NCBI GenBank assembly: GCA_951812655.1
Contig: OX638319.1
Span: 930,001-994,000, forward strand
Direction of reading: 5' to 3'
DNA: 64,000 bases
DNA from: an uncultured Candidatus Nitrosopumilus sp.
GTDB taxonomy: Archaea; Thermoproteota; Nitrososphaeria; Nitrososphaerales; Nitrosopumilaceae
Numbering within the stretch: position 1 is the first letter of the stretch; each line of letters opens with the position of its first letter. The position numbers and the translations under genes were made by a program. The notes beneath the pieces were generated by a model. It was not told the origin of the DNA and ran no database searches. It saw only the letters and a program-made list of their open reading frames with translations. This document shows positions 17,691 to 25,132 of the stretch, piece after piece.

Positions 17691-18662
17691 ATGGCAGCAA
17701 AACGCAAATCTAACGATAAGCAAGATCTTGAAAACAAGATTGCCGAATTAGAAGCAAAATTAAATCAACTTTCTACCCAGTTGGTGTCTGAACCAACTGA
17801 GGATGCAAAGCCAGCAGAAACTGCAAAGCCAGCTGAGACTGCTGCAAAACCAAAGGGCACTTTGCCAAAAGGATTTGGAGACAAGCCAGCAGAGGCTGCA
17901 AAGCCGAAGGATGCGCCAAAGCCAAAGCCAGCTGAGACTAAGTCACAGCCTCCAGTAACTGTGCAAGAAGCTTTAGAGAACGCATACTATACCGCTCCTA
18001 TGACTTCGTTCCATGATTACCGGGCAAAGGTTACGGGATATTCGCCAGCTCCTAACAGATACTTTGTCAGACTCACCGCACCTGTAGGAAAAGTTCCAAC
18101 TAGAAATTGGAATGAACAAAAGGCATCTGTCACTGGTTATACCGCAGCATCAGATCAGTACTTTGCAACAAGAACGAGATTGGCATACCATCCTGCTGAT
18201 AAGACATTTGGAAGCTTTAGTGGTAACTATCTTACCGTTGAAGGGGCAACAGCACAAACGCAACAGCAACAGGCTCCTCCCGCAGAAGCACCAAAGCCAA
18301 AAGGCACACTGCCAAAAGACACGGCACAAACACAACAATCTCCTCCTCCTCCTCAACCATCTACATACGCTGAATCTGATACAAAGTCAAAGGCTGAAAA
18401 GCTAAAAGACTATGAAGATGACTATCTGAAAAGAATTGAGCAACAAAAAATAGATGATGAAAAGGCATATCAGGAAATTCTTGAAGCCGAGGTAAAGTCT
18501 AGGGCAGAAAAAACACGTGGGTCATTGCCAAAGGGCTTTGAAGCGAAGTCTGAACCAGAGCCTCCAAAGCCATCCCGAGGAACACTTCCAAAGGGCTTTG
18601 AAGCGAAGTCTGAACCAGAGCCTCCAAAGCCATCCCGAGGAACACTTCCAAAGGGCTTCTGA
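17691..18662 (+). CDS. GTLPKGF-repeat coiled-coil protein B
   Basis: A 323-residue tandem paralogue of protein A. It shares the coiled coil, one PKGTLPKGFGDKPAE unit and the complete 100-residue Tyr/Arg domain. It then diverges at a degenerate GTLPKDT, adds a Gln/Pro/Ser linker and a charged helix (KAEKLKDYEDDYLKRIEQQ), and ends with RGSLPKGF and two RGTLPKGF copies spaced by EAKSEPEPPKPS. So the motif is kept at the C-terminus in a different sequence context, which argues it is functional. Two stretches are identical in DNA to gene A (80 bp and about 495 bp). Confidence 0.85.
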   Translation: MAAKRKSNDKQDLENKIAELEAKLNQLSTQLVSEPTEDAKPAETAKPAETAAKPKGTLPKGFGDKPAEAAKPKDAPKPKPAETKSQPPVTVQEALENAYYTAPMTSFHDYRAKVTGYSPAPNRYFVRLTAPVGKVPTRNWNEQKASVTGYTAASDQYFATRTRLAYHPADKTFGSFSGNYLTVEGATAQTQQQQAPPAEAPKPKGTLPKDTAQTQQSPPPPQPSTYAESDTKSKAEKLKDYEDDYLKRIEQQKIDDEKAYQEILEAEVKSRAEKTRGSLPKGFEAKSEPEPPKPSRGTLPKGFEAKSEPEPPKPSRGTLPKGF

Positions 18663-18681
18663 TCCCTTTAATTTCTTTTAT

Positions 18682-19164
18682 TTATTTTAGATTTAGAAAA
18701 TCCTGTAATACTTCTTTTGAATGTCCTGCAGGTTTTACTTTGGGATATACTTTGAAAATCTTTCCTTTTTCATTTACAAGAAAAGTACTTCTCATCACTC
18801 CCATGTACTCTCTACCCATGAATTTCTTTTTCCCCCATACTCCAAACAGATTTGATATGTCCTTATCTACATCAGCTAACAATGGAAATTTGATTTCCAT
18901 TTTATCGCAGAATTTTTTATGAGAATTTACATCATCAGGACTGATGCCTATGATCTCTATGCCTTCATCTTGAAATTTCTTATAGTCTCTTGAAAATTCG
19001 TCAGCCTCTTTGGTACATCCTGGGGTGAAGTCTTTTGGATAAAAGTAAATTACATGTTTTTTGCCCTTGAAATTTGTAGATTTTACCCTGATTCCGTTTG
19101 CATCATCTGCCTCAAATTTGGGAACCTTGTCTCCTTCGGAAATCATATGTACGTTAACCTTCAA
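18682..19164 (-). CDS. bcp: Peroxiredoxin of the BCP/PrxQ type
   Basis: A 160-residue thiol peroxidase that reduces hydroperoxides. The peroxidatic cysteine is C50 in YPKDFTPGCTKEADEF. The resolving cysteine that BCP proteins often have five residues later is Asp here; another cysteine in KKFCDKM could serve. The start at ATG 19164 or at ATG 19146 (MISEGDKVP) is possible; the second matches the family better. It diverges from the aquaporin gene. Confidence 0.92.
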   Translation of the reverse strand: MKVNVHMISEGDKVPKFEADDANGIRVKSTNFKGKKHVIYFYPKDFTPGCTKEADEFSRDYKKFQDEGIEIIGISPDDVNSHKKFCDKMEIKFPLLADVDKDISNLFGVWGKKKFMGREYMGVMRSTFLVNEKGKIFKVYPKVKPAGHSKEVLQDFLNLK

Positions 19165-19216
19165 CCATAATTAATTACTTTTTGAAAGAATATGGGAAAA
19201 ATGATCTGTCGAATCT

Positions 19217-19223
19217 TTTATAT
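19217..19223 (+). promoter_or_regulatory. TATA box of the aquaporin gene
   Basis: tttatat centred about 28 bases before ATG 19248. This is the archaeal TBP-site spacing expected for a leaderless transcript beginning at or next to the start codon. Confidence 0.5.
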
Positions 19224-19247
19224 GGATACTGACGCGGCTCTTGCATT

Positions 19248-19952
19248 ATGGTAAATCCAAGAGCATATCTTGCGGAGGCAATTGCGACCTTTGGTTTGGT
19301 GTTCTTTGGTCCATTGTCGGTAATTTTGGCAGTTTCTGCTTTCGGTGAAGAATTAACTACTCAATCTGTATTATTCATATCTCTTGGACACGGTGGTGCT
19401 ATTGCGTTAATGGTTTATGCATTCGGTCATGTGTCTGGTGCCCACATCAATCCTGCTGTTACGATTCCTATGATGATTACAAGGAAAATAGGAATTGTCG
19501 ATGGCGTTGGTTACATTATTTCACAGTTAATTGGTGCCGTGGCTGCAGCAGGCACGCTTGCAGTTATGCTGCCTGAACTTGGAGCAAAAGTAAATTTTGC
19601 AACTCAAGGTGGTCCGAGCGACTTAATCAATAACAGTATTGGATCTGGATTTGCTATAGAAGCAATTTTGACCTTCTTCCTGGTTACTGTGATCTTTATG
19701 ACCGCAGTTCACAAAAAGGCATCTCCAGGATTACATGGATTTGCAATTGGCGGAATGGTGTTCCTTATTCACTTAATCGCTGTACCTCTTACAGGAGCTT
19801 CTGTAAATCCTGCCAGAACATTTGGACCCGCCTTGATTTCTGGATTTTGGGAATTCCATTGGCTTTATTGGGCAGCACCAATCCTGGGTGGAATAATTGC
19901 CGGTCTAATAATGAACTATGTTTATGTCAATAAGGCAGAACAAGAAGCTTAA
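19248..19952 (+). CDS. MIP-family aquaporin/glycerol channel
   Basis: A 234-residue six-span channel. Both pore motifs are present: HINPAVTI in the first half and VNPARTFGP in the second. The residue after the second NPA is Arg, as in the selectivity filter region of all MIP channels. The N-terminus begins directly with the first span. Archaeal homologues (AqpM) pass water and small neutral solutes; transport of ammonia or glycerol cannot be judged. Confidence 0.93.
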   Translation: MVNPRAYLAEAIATFGLVFFGPLSVILAVSAFGEELTTQSVLFISLGHGGAIALMVYAFGHVSGAHINPAVTIPMMITRKIGIVDGVGYIISQLIGAVAAAGTLAVMLPELGAKVNFATQGGPSDLINNSIGSGFAIEAILTFFLVTVIFMTAVHKKASPGLHGFAIGGMVFLIHLIAVPLTGASVNPARTFGPALISGFWEFHWLYWAAPILGGIIAGLIMNYVYVNKAEQEA

Positions 19953-19990
19953 TCCTAACATTTTTAAAAATTTCCACTCTGTCTTTGTAT

Positions 19991-20422
19991 ATGACTACTT
20001 TGGATGGTGTAGTTCAAATGTTTGATGACGAATGCCAAAAACTTCAAAACTTGATTGGTATTGCTGATTCAAAGTCTAATTTGACAATTGATCAAATTGT
20101 CGAAATATACTATCAGGTAATGAATGTCTCGTCAATGTCTGTAATGCTTAGAGGGCAATCTGATTCTGAACCTTTGCTGAGAAAACTCCGTGAAACTGAA
20201 AAACTAATCGTTGAAAAATTTGACTCGATCACACATCCTCAGATAATGGACAATCTGTCTGATTCAATTCGTGCAGATACCAAAAAACTCCAGTCGGGAA
20301 ATTCCGGTAAAAAATCAAAAGAAGAAATTGAATCTGATGCAAAACTGTTTGAAGAACTGCGTCAAAAAATGAGTACCCGAGAATTCGTAGAGCAATATGA
20401 AAAAAACCTGCATCATGATTGA
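19991..20422 (+). CDS. Helical hypothetical protein, 143 residues
   Basis: A soluble, charged, mainly helical protein (TTLDGVVQMFDDECQKLQN start) with a Gly/Ser/Lys-rich loop near residue 103 and a Lys/Glu-rich C-terminus. ATG 19991 is preferred to the upstream TTG 19985. Its stop overlaps the start of the next gene (ATGATTGA at 20415-20422), so the two are translationally coupled and probably work together. No family recognised. Confidence 0.7.
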   Translation: MTTLDGVVQMFDDECQKLQNLIGIADSKSNLTIDQIVEIYYQVMNVSSMSVMLRGQSDSEPLLRKLRETEKLIVEKFDSITHPQIMDNLSDSIRADTKKLQSGNSGKKSKEEIESDAKLFEELRQKMSTREFVEQYEKNLHHD

Positions 20423-21239
20423 GGAACTCGCAAAAAATCTTGCAAATTTAAAGAAGGATTTTGCATCTGCCTATGACGGAAATAGTCAATTTCAAGAAGT
20501 GATTCCCGCCTCAAGTTCTGAACTGTTTCCCGTACATGCTGAACATCTAGTGTTGCTGCATCAGTTTGCAACAGACAATCCGATTTATTATAATTCATAT
20601 GAGAAAATTATTGGTTCTACTTCCTGCATTGTCTACGAGGGTGACATTAACAAGTATTGGCTCAATAGCATCCAGCATGGCTCAAGCCATGCACCGTTTT
20701 CTCCGACATGGATGATGTCTGCATATGTTGGCAGTTTAATCGCACAAGATCTAGGATATGCACAAGTAGTAGACATAGGTTCAGGAGATGGGAGAATTGC
20801 GTTTTGTGGAAGGGTAGTTGGCATGCAATCATACAGCATAGAAATTGATGACATGCTGACTGATCTGCAAGATTCTCTGTGCTCCTCGTTGGACTTTAAT
20901 CCACGTTGCTCAGATGCGTGTGCGTTTGATTATTCTTCTTTGAATCTGAAACATCCCGTATTTTTTATCGGAGGTCTAGCTCAGATGGGCGGAATCTCTT
21001 TGGCATCTGGAGTTATTGAAAAAATTAGCTTGATTTCCGGATTGCAAAAAAACTCTGGTTTTGTATTTGCTGGAACGCTGTCTAAAAAATATGCGGCAGA
21101 CCCAAAAAACCATGCCGGATGGGGTACATTAATTGAAAAAAGCAATCTGAAAATTCTTCAAACATGTTCTTTGCCTACTGCTTGGACTTTTCATGAATCT
21201 GATGATACTCCCTACATCTTTGCACAATTTGAGAAATAG
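20415..21239 (+). CDS. Class I methyltransferase-like protein
   Basis: A 274-residue protein with VVDIGSGDGRIAF, a glycine-rich SAM-binding motif I, followed by an acidic YSIEIDDM segment at motif II. This suggests a Rossmann-type SAM methyltransferase. A substrate-binding N-terminal region of about 110 residues precedes it. ATG 20415 overlaps the upstream stop; ATG 20397 is an alternative. Substrate unknown. tRNA-Arg follows 34 bases later. Confidence 0.75.
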   Translation: MIEELAKNLANLKKDFASAYDGNSQFQEVIPASSSELFPVHAEHLVLLHQFATDNPIYYNSYEKIIGSTSCIVYEGDINKYWLNSIQHGSSHAPFSPTWMMSAYVGSLIAQDLGYAQVVDIGSGDGRIAFCGRVVGMQSYSIEIDDMLTDLQDSLCSSLDFNPRCSDACAFDYSSLNLKHPVFFIGGLAQMGGISLASGVIEKISLISGLQKNSGFVFAGTLSKKYAADPKNHAGWGTLIEKSNLKILQTCSLPTAWTFHESDDTPYIFAQFEK

Positions 21240-21273
21240 CAATCCAAATTAAGCGTAAATTTAAAAATTATTT

Positions 21274-21348
21274 GGACTCGTTGCATAGCTTGGATAGTGC
21301 GATTGCTTGCGGAGCAATAGGTCGCCGGTTCGAATCCGGTCGGGTCCG
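21274..21348 (+). tRNA. tRNA-Arg (anticodon GCG)
   Basis: The cloverleaf is complete. The acceptor GGACTCG pairs with CGGGTCC (one T-G pair). The D arm has GCA/TGC. The anticodon stem ATTGC/GCAAT encloses loop TTGCGGA with anticodon GCG. The T arm GCCGG-TTCGAAT-CCGGT is standard, and the discriminator is G at 21348. No CCA is encoded and there is no intron. A degenerate copy of its 3' part lies 1.65 kb downstream. Confidence 0.95.
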
Positions 21349-21465
21349 TTTACCTATCGGGTTCATATACTTTGGACTCGATAGTGTATCTATTGACATT
21401 AAGCAAGTCTTCTGTTATAGGTCTGCTTGTTTCCTTGTATCTATTGAAAGATCATGTAATGGGAT

Positions 21466-21705
21466 GTGGCAGTTTTGAGTGATTCCGCAAAGAAAAACCG
21501 TCGCAGACTTGTTACAGTAATCCTGGTTCTGATAGCAGTTACGGTGAGCATTCCCTTGCTATCTGATACGTCTCAGCCAAAAATAGTGAATCAAGTGGTT
21601 CTTGATGCCTGGTGTGAAAAGGCCTGGAACGACATGATGAACCAAAAAGAAGGCAGATTCACGGATGCACGTCTGATTGGCAACATGATGAGGGGCGCAT
21701 GCTGA
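21466..21705 (+). CDS. Small membrane-anchored protein
   Basis: A 79-residue protein with a positively charged N-terminus (KKNRRR), one span of about 20 residues (LVTVILVLIAVTVSIPLL), and a short external domain of about 45 residues containing two Cys. The start is GTG 21466 or TTG 21475. Its stop overlaps the next start (21699). It is the first of six tightly packed small genes after tRNA-Arg. Confidence 0.6.
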   Translation: MAVLSDSAKKNRRRLVTVILVLIAVTVSIPLLSDTSQPKIVNQVVLDAWCEKAWNDMMNQKEGRFTDARLIGNMMRGAC

Positions 21706-21923
21706 AGATGGCAGAAAATGACGGCAATCTCAATGGCACGCTTGGGAATCTAAAAGCAATCAGGGAAAAAATGAAACTCCAGTTGGAAGAATATTTTCAG
21801 GAACTAAATGCCAGTCCTACTCCAAAAAGAAGACAGAAACTGGATTCGAAGGTTGCCATGATGCGAGAAGCACTTGCCGATAATTTCAAGATGGTGGAGA
21901 AGGAGAGAAACAAGCATGACTGA
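21699..21923 (+). CDS. Small coiled-coil protein
   Basis: A 74-residue, highly charged helical protein. ATG 21699 overlaps the upstream stop; ATG 21708 is an alternative. Residues about 15-40 and 48-72 can form two helices separated by a NASPTPKRR turn, i.e. a helical hairpin. Its stop overlaps the next start (ATGACTGA at 21916). No family recognised. Confidence 0.55.
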   Translation: MLKMAENDGNLNGTLGNLKAIREKMKLQLEEYFQELNASPTPKRRQKLDSKVAMMREALADNFKMVEKERNKHD

Positions 21924-22071
21924 AAATAAAGAATGCGATCATCATGTCTTTGTGCATAGCATCATGTGTAGATTCTGTGGAAGGCTTCAATGCGATCGTT
22001 GTCTCAAAGAACATTTGGCACATCATATTGAAAATAATGACAAGGAAATACCTCCTGAGGATTTCAAGTAG
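21916..22071 (+). CDS. 51-residue Cys/His zinc microprotein
   Basis: The protein begins MTENKECDHHVFVHS and carries CRFCGRLQCDRC followed by HLAHH, a cross-brace-like arrangement of five Cys and several His that could bind two zinc ions, similar in style to B-box or RING fragments. The start overlaps the upstream stop, supporting co-translation. Function unknown. Confidence 0.6.
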   Translation: MTENKECDHHVFVHSIMCRFCGRLQCDRCLKEHLAHHIENNDKEIPPEDFK

Positions 22072-22105
22072 TGTTGTCGACAGAAAATAAAGAAAGTGAC
22101 TCGAA

Positions 22106-22318
22106 ATGAATCCGAAACCATATGGCAAAAAATGCCAATGCGGACATCATGAAAGCGAGCACGTGGCAAAAATGAAAAAATTGGATGAGCCGTCTGTTCT
22201 TCAGGCAAAAAGCATGTATGGTGTACTTCCCTTAACTGCCTCAAACCTTGAACGTGGTGTTTGCAAAGTATGTCCATGTGTCAAATTCAATACCGGCAAG
22301 AAAAATTGGGGTTTTTGA
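22106..22318 (+). CDS. 70-residue zinc-binding hypothetical protein
   Basis: An N-terminal KKCQCGHHESEHV cluster and a C-terminal CKVCPCVKF cluster bracket a helix, giving at least five Cys and three His as possible ligands. ATG 22106 lies 34 bases after the previous stop. No family is recognised, but the CxCGHxxxxH motif recurs in small archaeal zinc proteins. Confidence 0.6.
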   Translation: MNPKPYGKKCQCGHHESEHVAKMKKLDEPSVLQAKSMYGVLPLTASNLERGVCKVCPCVKFNTGKKNWGF

Positions 22319-22320
22319 AC

Positions 22321-22458
22321 ATGAAAGAGAATCATGTCGTAGCAGATGTAATATCTGCGACTGCAAGGGGTTTATTGCAAAGAAAAGTTGGCGGAGAAAT
22401 TGAGGAATGCTTTCCTGTGCTCAAACATGAGGAACAGTTCATGAGTATCTTTTTCTAG
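22321..22458 (+). CDS. 45-residue hypothetical protein
   Basis: ATG 22321 directly follows the previous stop (two bases between). The sequence is soluble and amphipathic, with one Cys. The reading frame is supported mainly by its position in the cassette, so coding status is moderate. Confidence 0.45.
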   Translation: MKENHVVADVISATARGLLQRKVGGEIEECFPVLKHEEQFMSIFF

Positions 22459-22486
22459 TGTTTATTGTTTGTCAGTATGAAATGAA

Positions 22487-22909
22487 ATGAGAATCCTCTT
22501 TTTTATCATCTTAATAACGATGTCAATCTCATTTGGAATGCCGCATGTTACTGAGTCATTCTCCGAGGATTACTTTGCAACGCCTTCTTGTAACAAAGGG
22601 GTTTATGCAAATGATCATATTCAGTGTTCTACGGGTGACTTGCCCCCGTGTCTGGAACCGTCATTTGAAAAAAACGGGTATTGTGCAGTAAAGAAAATTG
22701 ACATGTGTGGATCTGGGAGCATACTTCTGGATGGCTCGTGCATCGATGAAGGTGAGTTTTACGAAATGAATTCACGTCAGTCCCTGATAACCGGCAAGCC
22801 AATGGGCGATGCTCCAAACACGTTCGGATGGCTTGTACTGGTACTGTCTGTATTCATTGTTTTTGCATACGTTGTAATGAAGATCAAAAAGAGAATCAAT
22901 GGAAAATAA
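22487..22909 (+). CDS. Secreted, Cys-rich, membrane-anchored protein
   Basis: A 140-residue protein with an N-terminal signal sequence (about residues 1-24), an external domain of about 85 residues with seven Cys that probably form disulfides, and a C-terminal span (GWLVLVLSVFIVFAYVVM) with a basic tail. It therefore sits in the cytoplasmic membrane facing out. It is last in the small-gene cassette. Function unknown. Confidence 0.65.
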   Translation: MRILFFIILITMSISFGMPHVTESFSEDYFATPSCNKGVYANDHIQCSTGDLPPCLEPSFEKNGYCAVKKIDMCGSGSILLDGSCIDEGEFYEMNSRQSLITGKPMGDAPNTFGWLVLVLSVFIVFAYVVMKIKKRINGK

Positions 22910-22966
22910 ACGAACACTCTGGGCGTGTGTTTTAGGGCCCGACTTTTTGGCAAATTCCGTCGCTTG

Positions 22967-23020
22967 GGACTGGTTGTACGCGAATCCTATTGGTAATGAG
23001 GCTCGAATCGGTCGGATCCG
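22967..23020 (+). pseudogene. Degenerate tRNA-Arg-like fragment
   Basis: The 20 bases 23001-23020 match the T-loop-to-acceptor end of the tRNA-Arg at 21328-21348 at 18 of 21 aligned positions. Upstream, ggactggttg resembles the tRNA 5' end ggactcgttg, but the middle is about 20 bases too short and the anticodon arm is lost. It cannot fold into a tRNA. It may be a decayed tRNA copy or the remnant of an integration site. Confidence 0.45.
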
Positions 23021-23082
23021 CCTAGACGATCTTACGACATGTTTAAAAGATAAAACCTGAGGATCAAAGAAGACTAGATTTG

Positions 23083-23430
23083 ATGGCGTATTCCAAGATT
23101 ACATTGTTTATGATTGCGGGTATTTTTCTTGTTTCCTCACTTAACGTTGTATATGCCCAGCCATTGGATTACGTGGATGCAACTCTACTGGAATCTGGGC
23201 ATTCTGGCGCGTCAGTTCAACTAGTTTGGAATCATGATGACGCCGTATCAAATTACGAGGTTGGATGCGTAAGCTGCATGCCAAATTTTTCTGAAAATAC
23301 CAGTCATGACGAAATCGTGTTATCCGATGTCACTTCCCTGGAAAACGGCAAGGCGATTTTTTACGTTATTGCATATGATGATAACGACGAAGTGATGGTG
23401 GTAAAGCAAATACTGTTACAATTGAGTTAG
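23083..23430 (+). CDS. Secreted small beta-rich protein
   Basis: About 115 residues: a signal peptide ending near VVYA-Q, then a domain with alternating strands (SVQLVWNHDDAVSNYEVGC, AIFYVIAYDD) that resembles a single fibronectin III-like fold. Two Cys are close together (GCVSC) and could form a disulfide or bind metal. There is no C-terminal anchor. ATG 23083 is preferred to TTG 23080. Confidence 0.6.
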   Translation: MAYSKITLFMIAGIFLVSSLNVVYAQPLDYVDATLLESGHSGASVQLVWNHDDAVSNYEVGCVSCMPNFSENTSHDEIVLSDVTSLENGKAIFYVIAYDDNDEVMVVKQILLQLS

Positions 23431-23487
23431 TGAGCCACATTCCAAGAATGTTTTGTCTCTGAACCTCGAAACATTTCCTATGCGTCT

Positions 23488-23589
23488 TCATATCGGATCT
23501 TCTCTATTGGGCGGCTTTGCTGCGATAAGGTGACCGTGCAGATCGACAGAAACGTTCACCCTGATCGAGATGTTTTCACGCAACAACAA
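23488..23589 (-). CDS. Possible 33-residue peptide
   Basis: A reverse-strand frame opening with three TTG codons (23589 to 23581). It reads as alternating strand-like sequence (ISIRVNVSVDLHGHLIAAK), unlike random AT-rich translation. There is no ATG start. It could be a real microgene or the end of a decayed one. Confidence 0.22.
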   Translation of the reverse strand: MLLRENISIRVNVSVDLHGHLIAAKPPNREDPI

Positions 23590-23621
23590 TTCAAATTAAA
23601 AATGTATTTCATGCTTACATC

Positions 23622-23819
23622 GTGCCCTGCATAGACAGATGTCATAAGTACAAGGCAAAGAGAAAATATGGTGCGCCTCGATACGAGTCTGGACAAAAAT
23701 ACTGCTCTCATTGTGCATTGTTTGTAATCTGGGAAGGTGTCCGATGTCCTTGTTGCAACTATGATCTGAAAACCAGGCCCAGCAATAACAGGCGCAGGAT
23801 TAAGGTTCAAAGGATTTAG
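23622..23819 (+). CDS. 65-residue zinc-ribbon protein
   Basis: GTG start. The pattern is C3..C7, then YCSHCALF and RCPCCNYDL, followed by an Arg/Lys-rich tail (NNRRRIKVQR). I recall similar short basic zinc proteins as widespread in Nitrososphaeria, with a CHKYKAK-type N-terminus, but cannot check this here. The basic tail suggests nucleic acid binding. An AT-rich TATA-like run (caaattaaaaat) about 30 bases upstream suits a leaderless GTG start. Confidence 0.7.
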   Translation: MPCIDRCHKYKAKRKYGAPRYESGQKYCSHCALFVIWEGVRCPCCNYDLKTRPSNNRRRIKVQRI

Positions 23820-24060
23820 GAATGAGATTACCATTGATTCTGTTATCGGAATTATTGATGTCTGAAAATCTGATGCGTTTTGCGAATTCTTTATCTGCGA
23901 CTATGTTCGATTTTGCTCATTGATGCATGAAATGGGGGAAATCATGATGATGGTTTCTGATCAGCAAACACGTTAAATTTTTACACTGAAAAACTGCGGT
24001 TTGTACAAAAAGTATCTGTTGATTAGCTTGAATTCTGTTGCATGGATTTACACCATGGCC

Positions 24061-24417
24061 TTATTCGTAGATGATTTTCATGACGTCTTCTATGAATTTA
24101 TTATCTGAATCTCCCTCGATGCTAAAAAACAACAGGTTTCCGCTTTTCAAGGGTATGGTGACGCGCTTTATTTTCTCATATGCCACTACTGCGTAACGGC
24201 CGGTTCCTATTTTTCCCTTCATTCTGTCTCGTTCATCCCACCTTTCCAAAGAATGCTTGAGTGACTCATGGGTCTCTTCCAACGTCAGAAGATTTTCTTC
24301 GGAGTGCCTGTGCTGGCTGGAAAGTATGTTTCCATCCTTGTCACAAACAGACGCAAATCTGATCTCATCTTTCATGCTTGCTATTTTTGACATTAGATAT
24401 TCGTCATCAGTGGTCAT
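24061..24417 (-). CDS. Roadblock-like paralogue 1 (unknown function)
   Basis: A 118-residue alpha/beta protein. It shares with the proteins at 30156 and 52842 the order IRFxxV-x-DKxGN, a central helix, K-x-GTxxY and a strand ending in L-x-x-x-S-x-E. The overall pattern resembles a roadblock/LC7 or profilin-like fold, but that is inference. There are no membrane spans. It stands alone on the reverse strand. Confidence 0.65.
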   Translation of the reverse strand: MTTDDEYLMSKIASMKDEIRFASVCDKDGNILSSQHRHSEENLLTLEETHESLKHSLERWDERDRMKGKIGTGRYAVVAYEKIKRVTIPLKSGNLLFFSIEGDSDNKFIEDVMKIIYE

Positions 24418-24484
24418 GTTTCTGCTCTGAAACTATGATTAGATAAAGCATACGGAAGTAAATTCCATAGCATCTTCGAATTTG

Positions 24485-24622
24485 CTGATTTGGGACCGTT
24501 CATTTCGGTCAATTCCGTCACCTGATATTGGTCTCCAATACTATTGTGGGCAATCTGATGAGGTGTTAAAGCAAGTTGCATTAATTGGAGATGGATGGAA
24601 TCCAGTTGGCATGAGCAAATAG
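24485..24622 (+). pseudogene. Remnant of a luciferase-like (F420/FMN) oxidoreductase
   Basis: A frame without a proper start whose end reads SDEVLKQVALIGDGWNPVG, matching the late segment of LLM-family enzymes (strand-helix followed by a DGWxP motif). Nothing of the N-terminal barrel is visible upstream. It is best read as the 3' end of a decayed gene. Confidence 0.35.
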
Positions 24623-24699
24623 TAAAAACATAAGAAATCAGAAATTATTTTGAAACTAATTGTCGAAACTTGGTCAGATTTTTGCAATCTGAACTTTGA

Positions 24700-24849
24700 T
24701 CATTTCAAATCCTTGGGTTTCAATGCAAAATTTCCACATTTTCGACATCTGTGTCTTTTCAAATATTCTGTATGAGTTTGCATACGATGTTTTGAATATG
24801 TAGACTCTGCTCCACAATCTACACATTCTGCTAATGAATCCTCTTTCAT
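24700..24849 (-). CDS. 49-residue zinc-finger microprotein
   Basis: ATG 24849 to TGA 24700. Two pairs, ECVDCG and RCRKCG, are separated by a His-rich linker (KHRMQTHTEYLKRHR). Overall charge is positive, so nucleic acid binding is plausible. A longer overlapping frame in another register lacks these features and is not real. Confidence 0.65.
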   Translation of the reverse strand: MKEDSLAECVDCGAESTYSKHRMQTHTEYLKRHRCRKCGNFALKPKDLK

Positions 24850-25132
24850 ATTCTGATTGTAAAACTACTAGTACAAATAATTTCATAATCGTAAAAATAA
24901 TTCCTGAATTCCATGTGGGTATCTTCTTTATGAGAAATACGCAAACCTCTCAAATGTCCTTTTTTGTCATCTATCTGGGCTGTTGATCTCTTGGATTTGA
25001 GCCTGAATTCCTATGTTCGGACTTTGTCGTCATGGGTCTTGTTTGGGTTCATCTCATCATGCGAACCTCTCAAAGCGTTTGTCGAATGCAATTACTGCAA
25101 GATATTTTATGAACTTCTCAAATGTCTTAGAT

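Noticed and set aside
23822-23923. Forward 33-codon frame
   Set aside because: Leu/Met-rich without a clear span, no upstream promoter; could be the tail of a decayed gene but cannot be supported.
22921-24530. Loose similarity between 22932-22960 and 24487-24515 (both containing aattccgtc)
   Set aside because: Only about ten bases match well; not enough to call a repeat without an alignment statistic.
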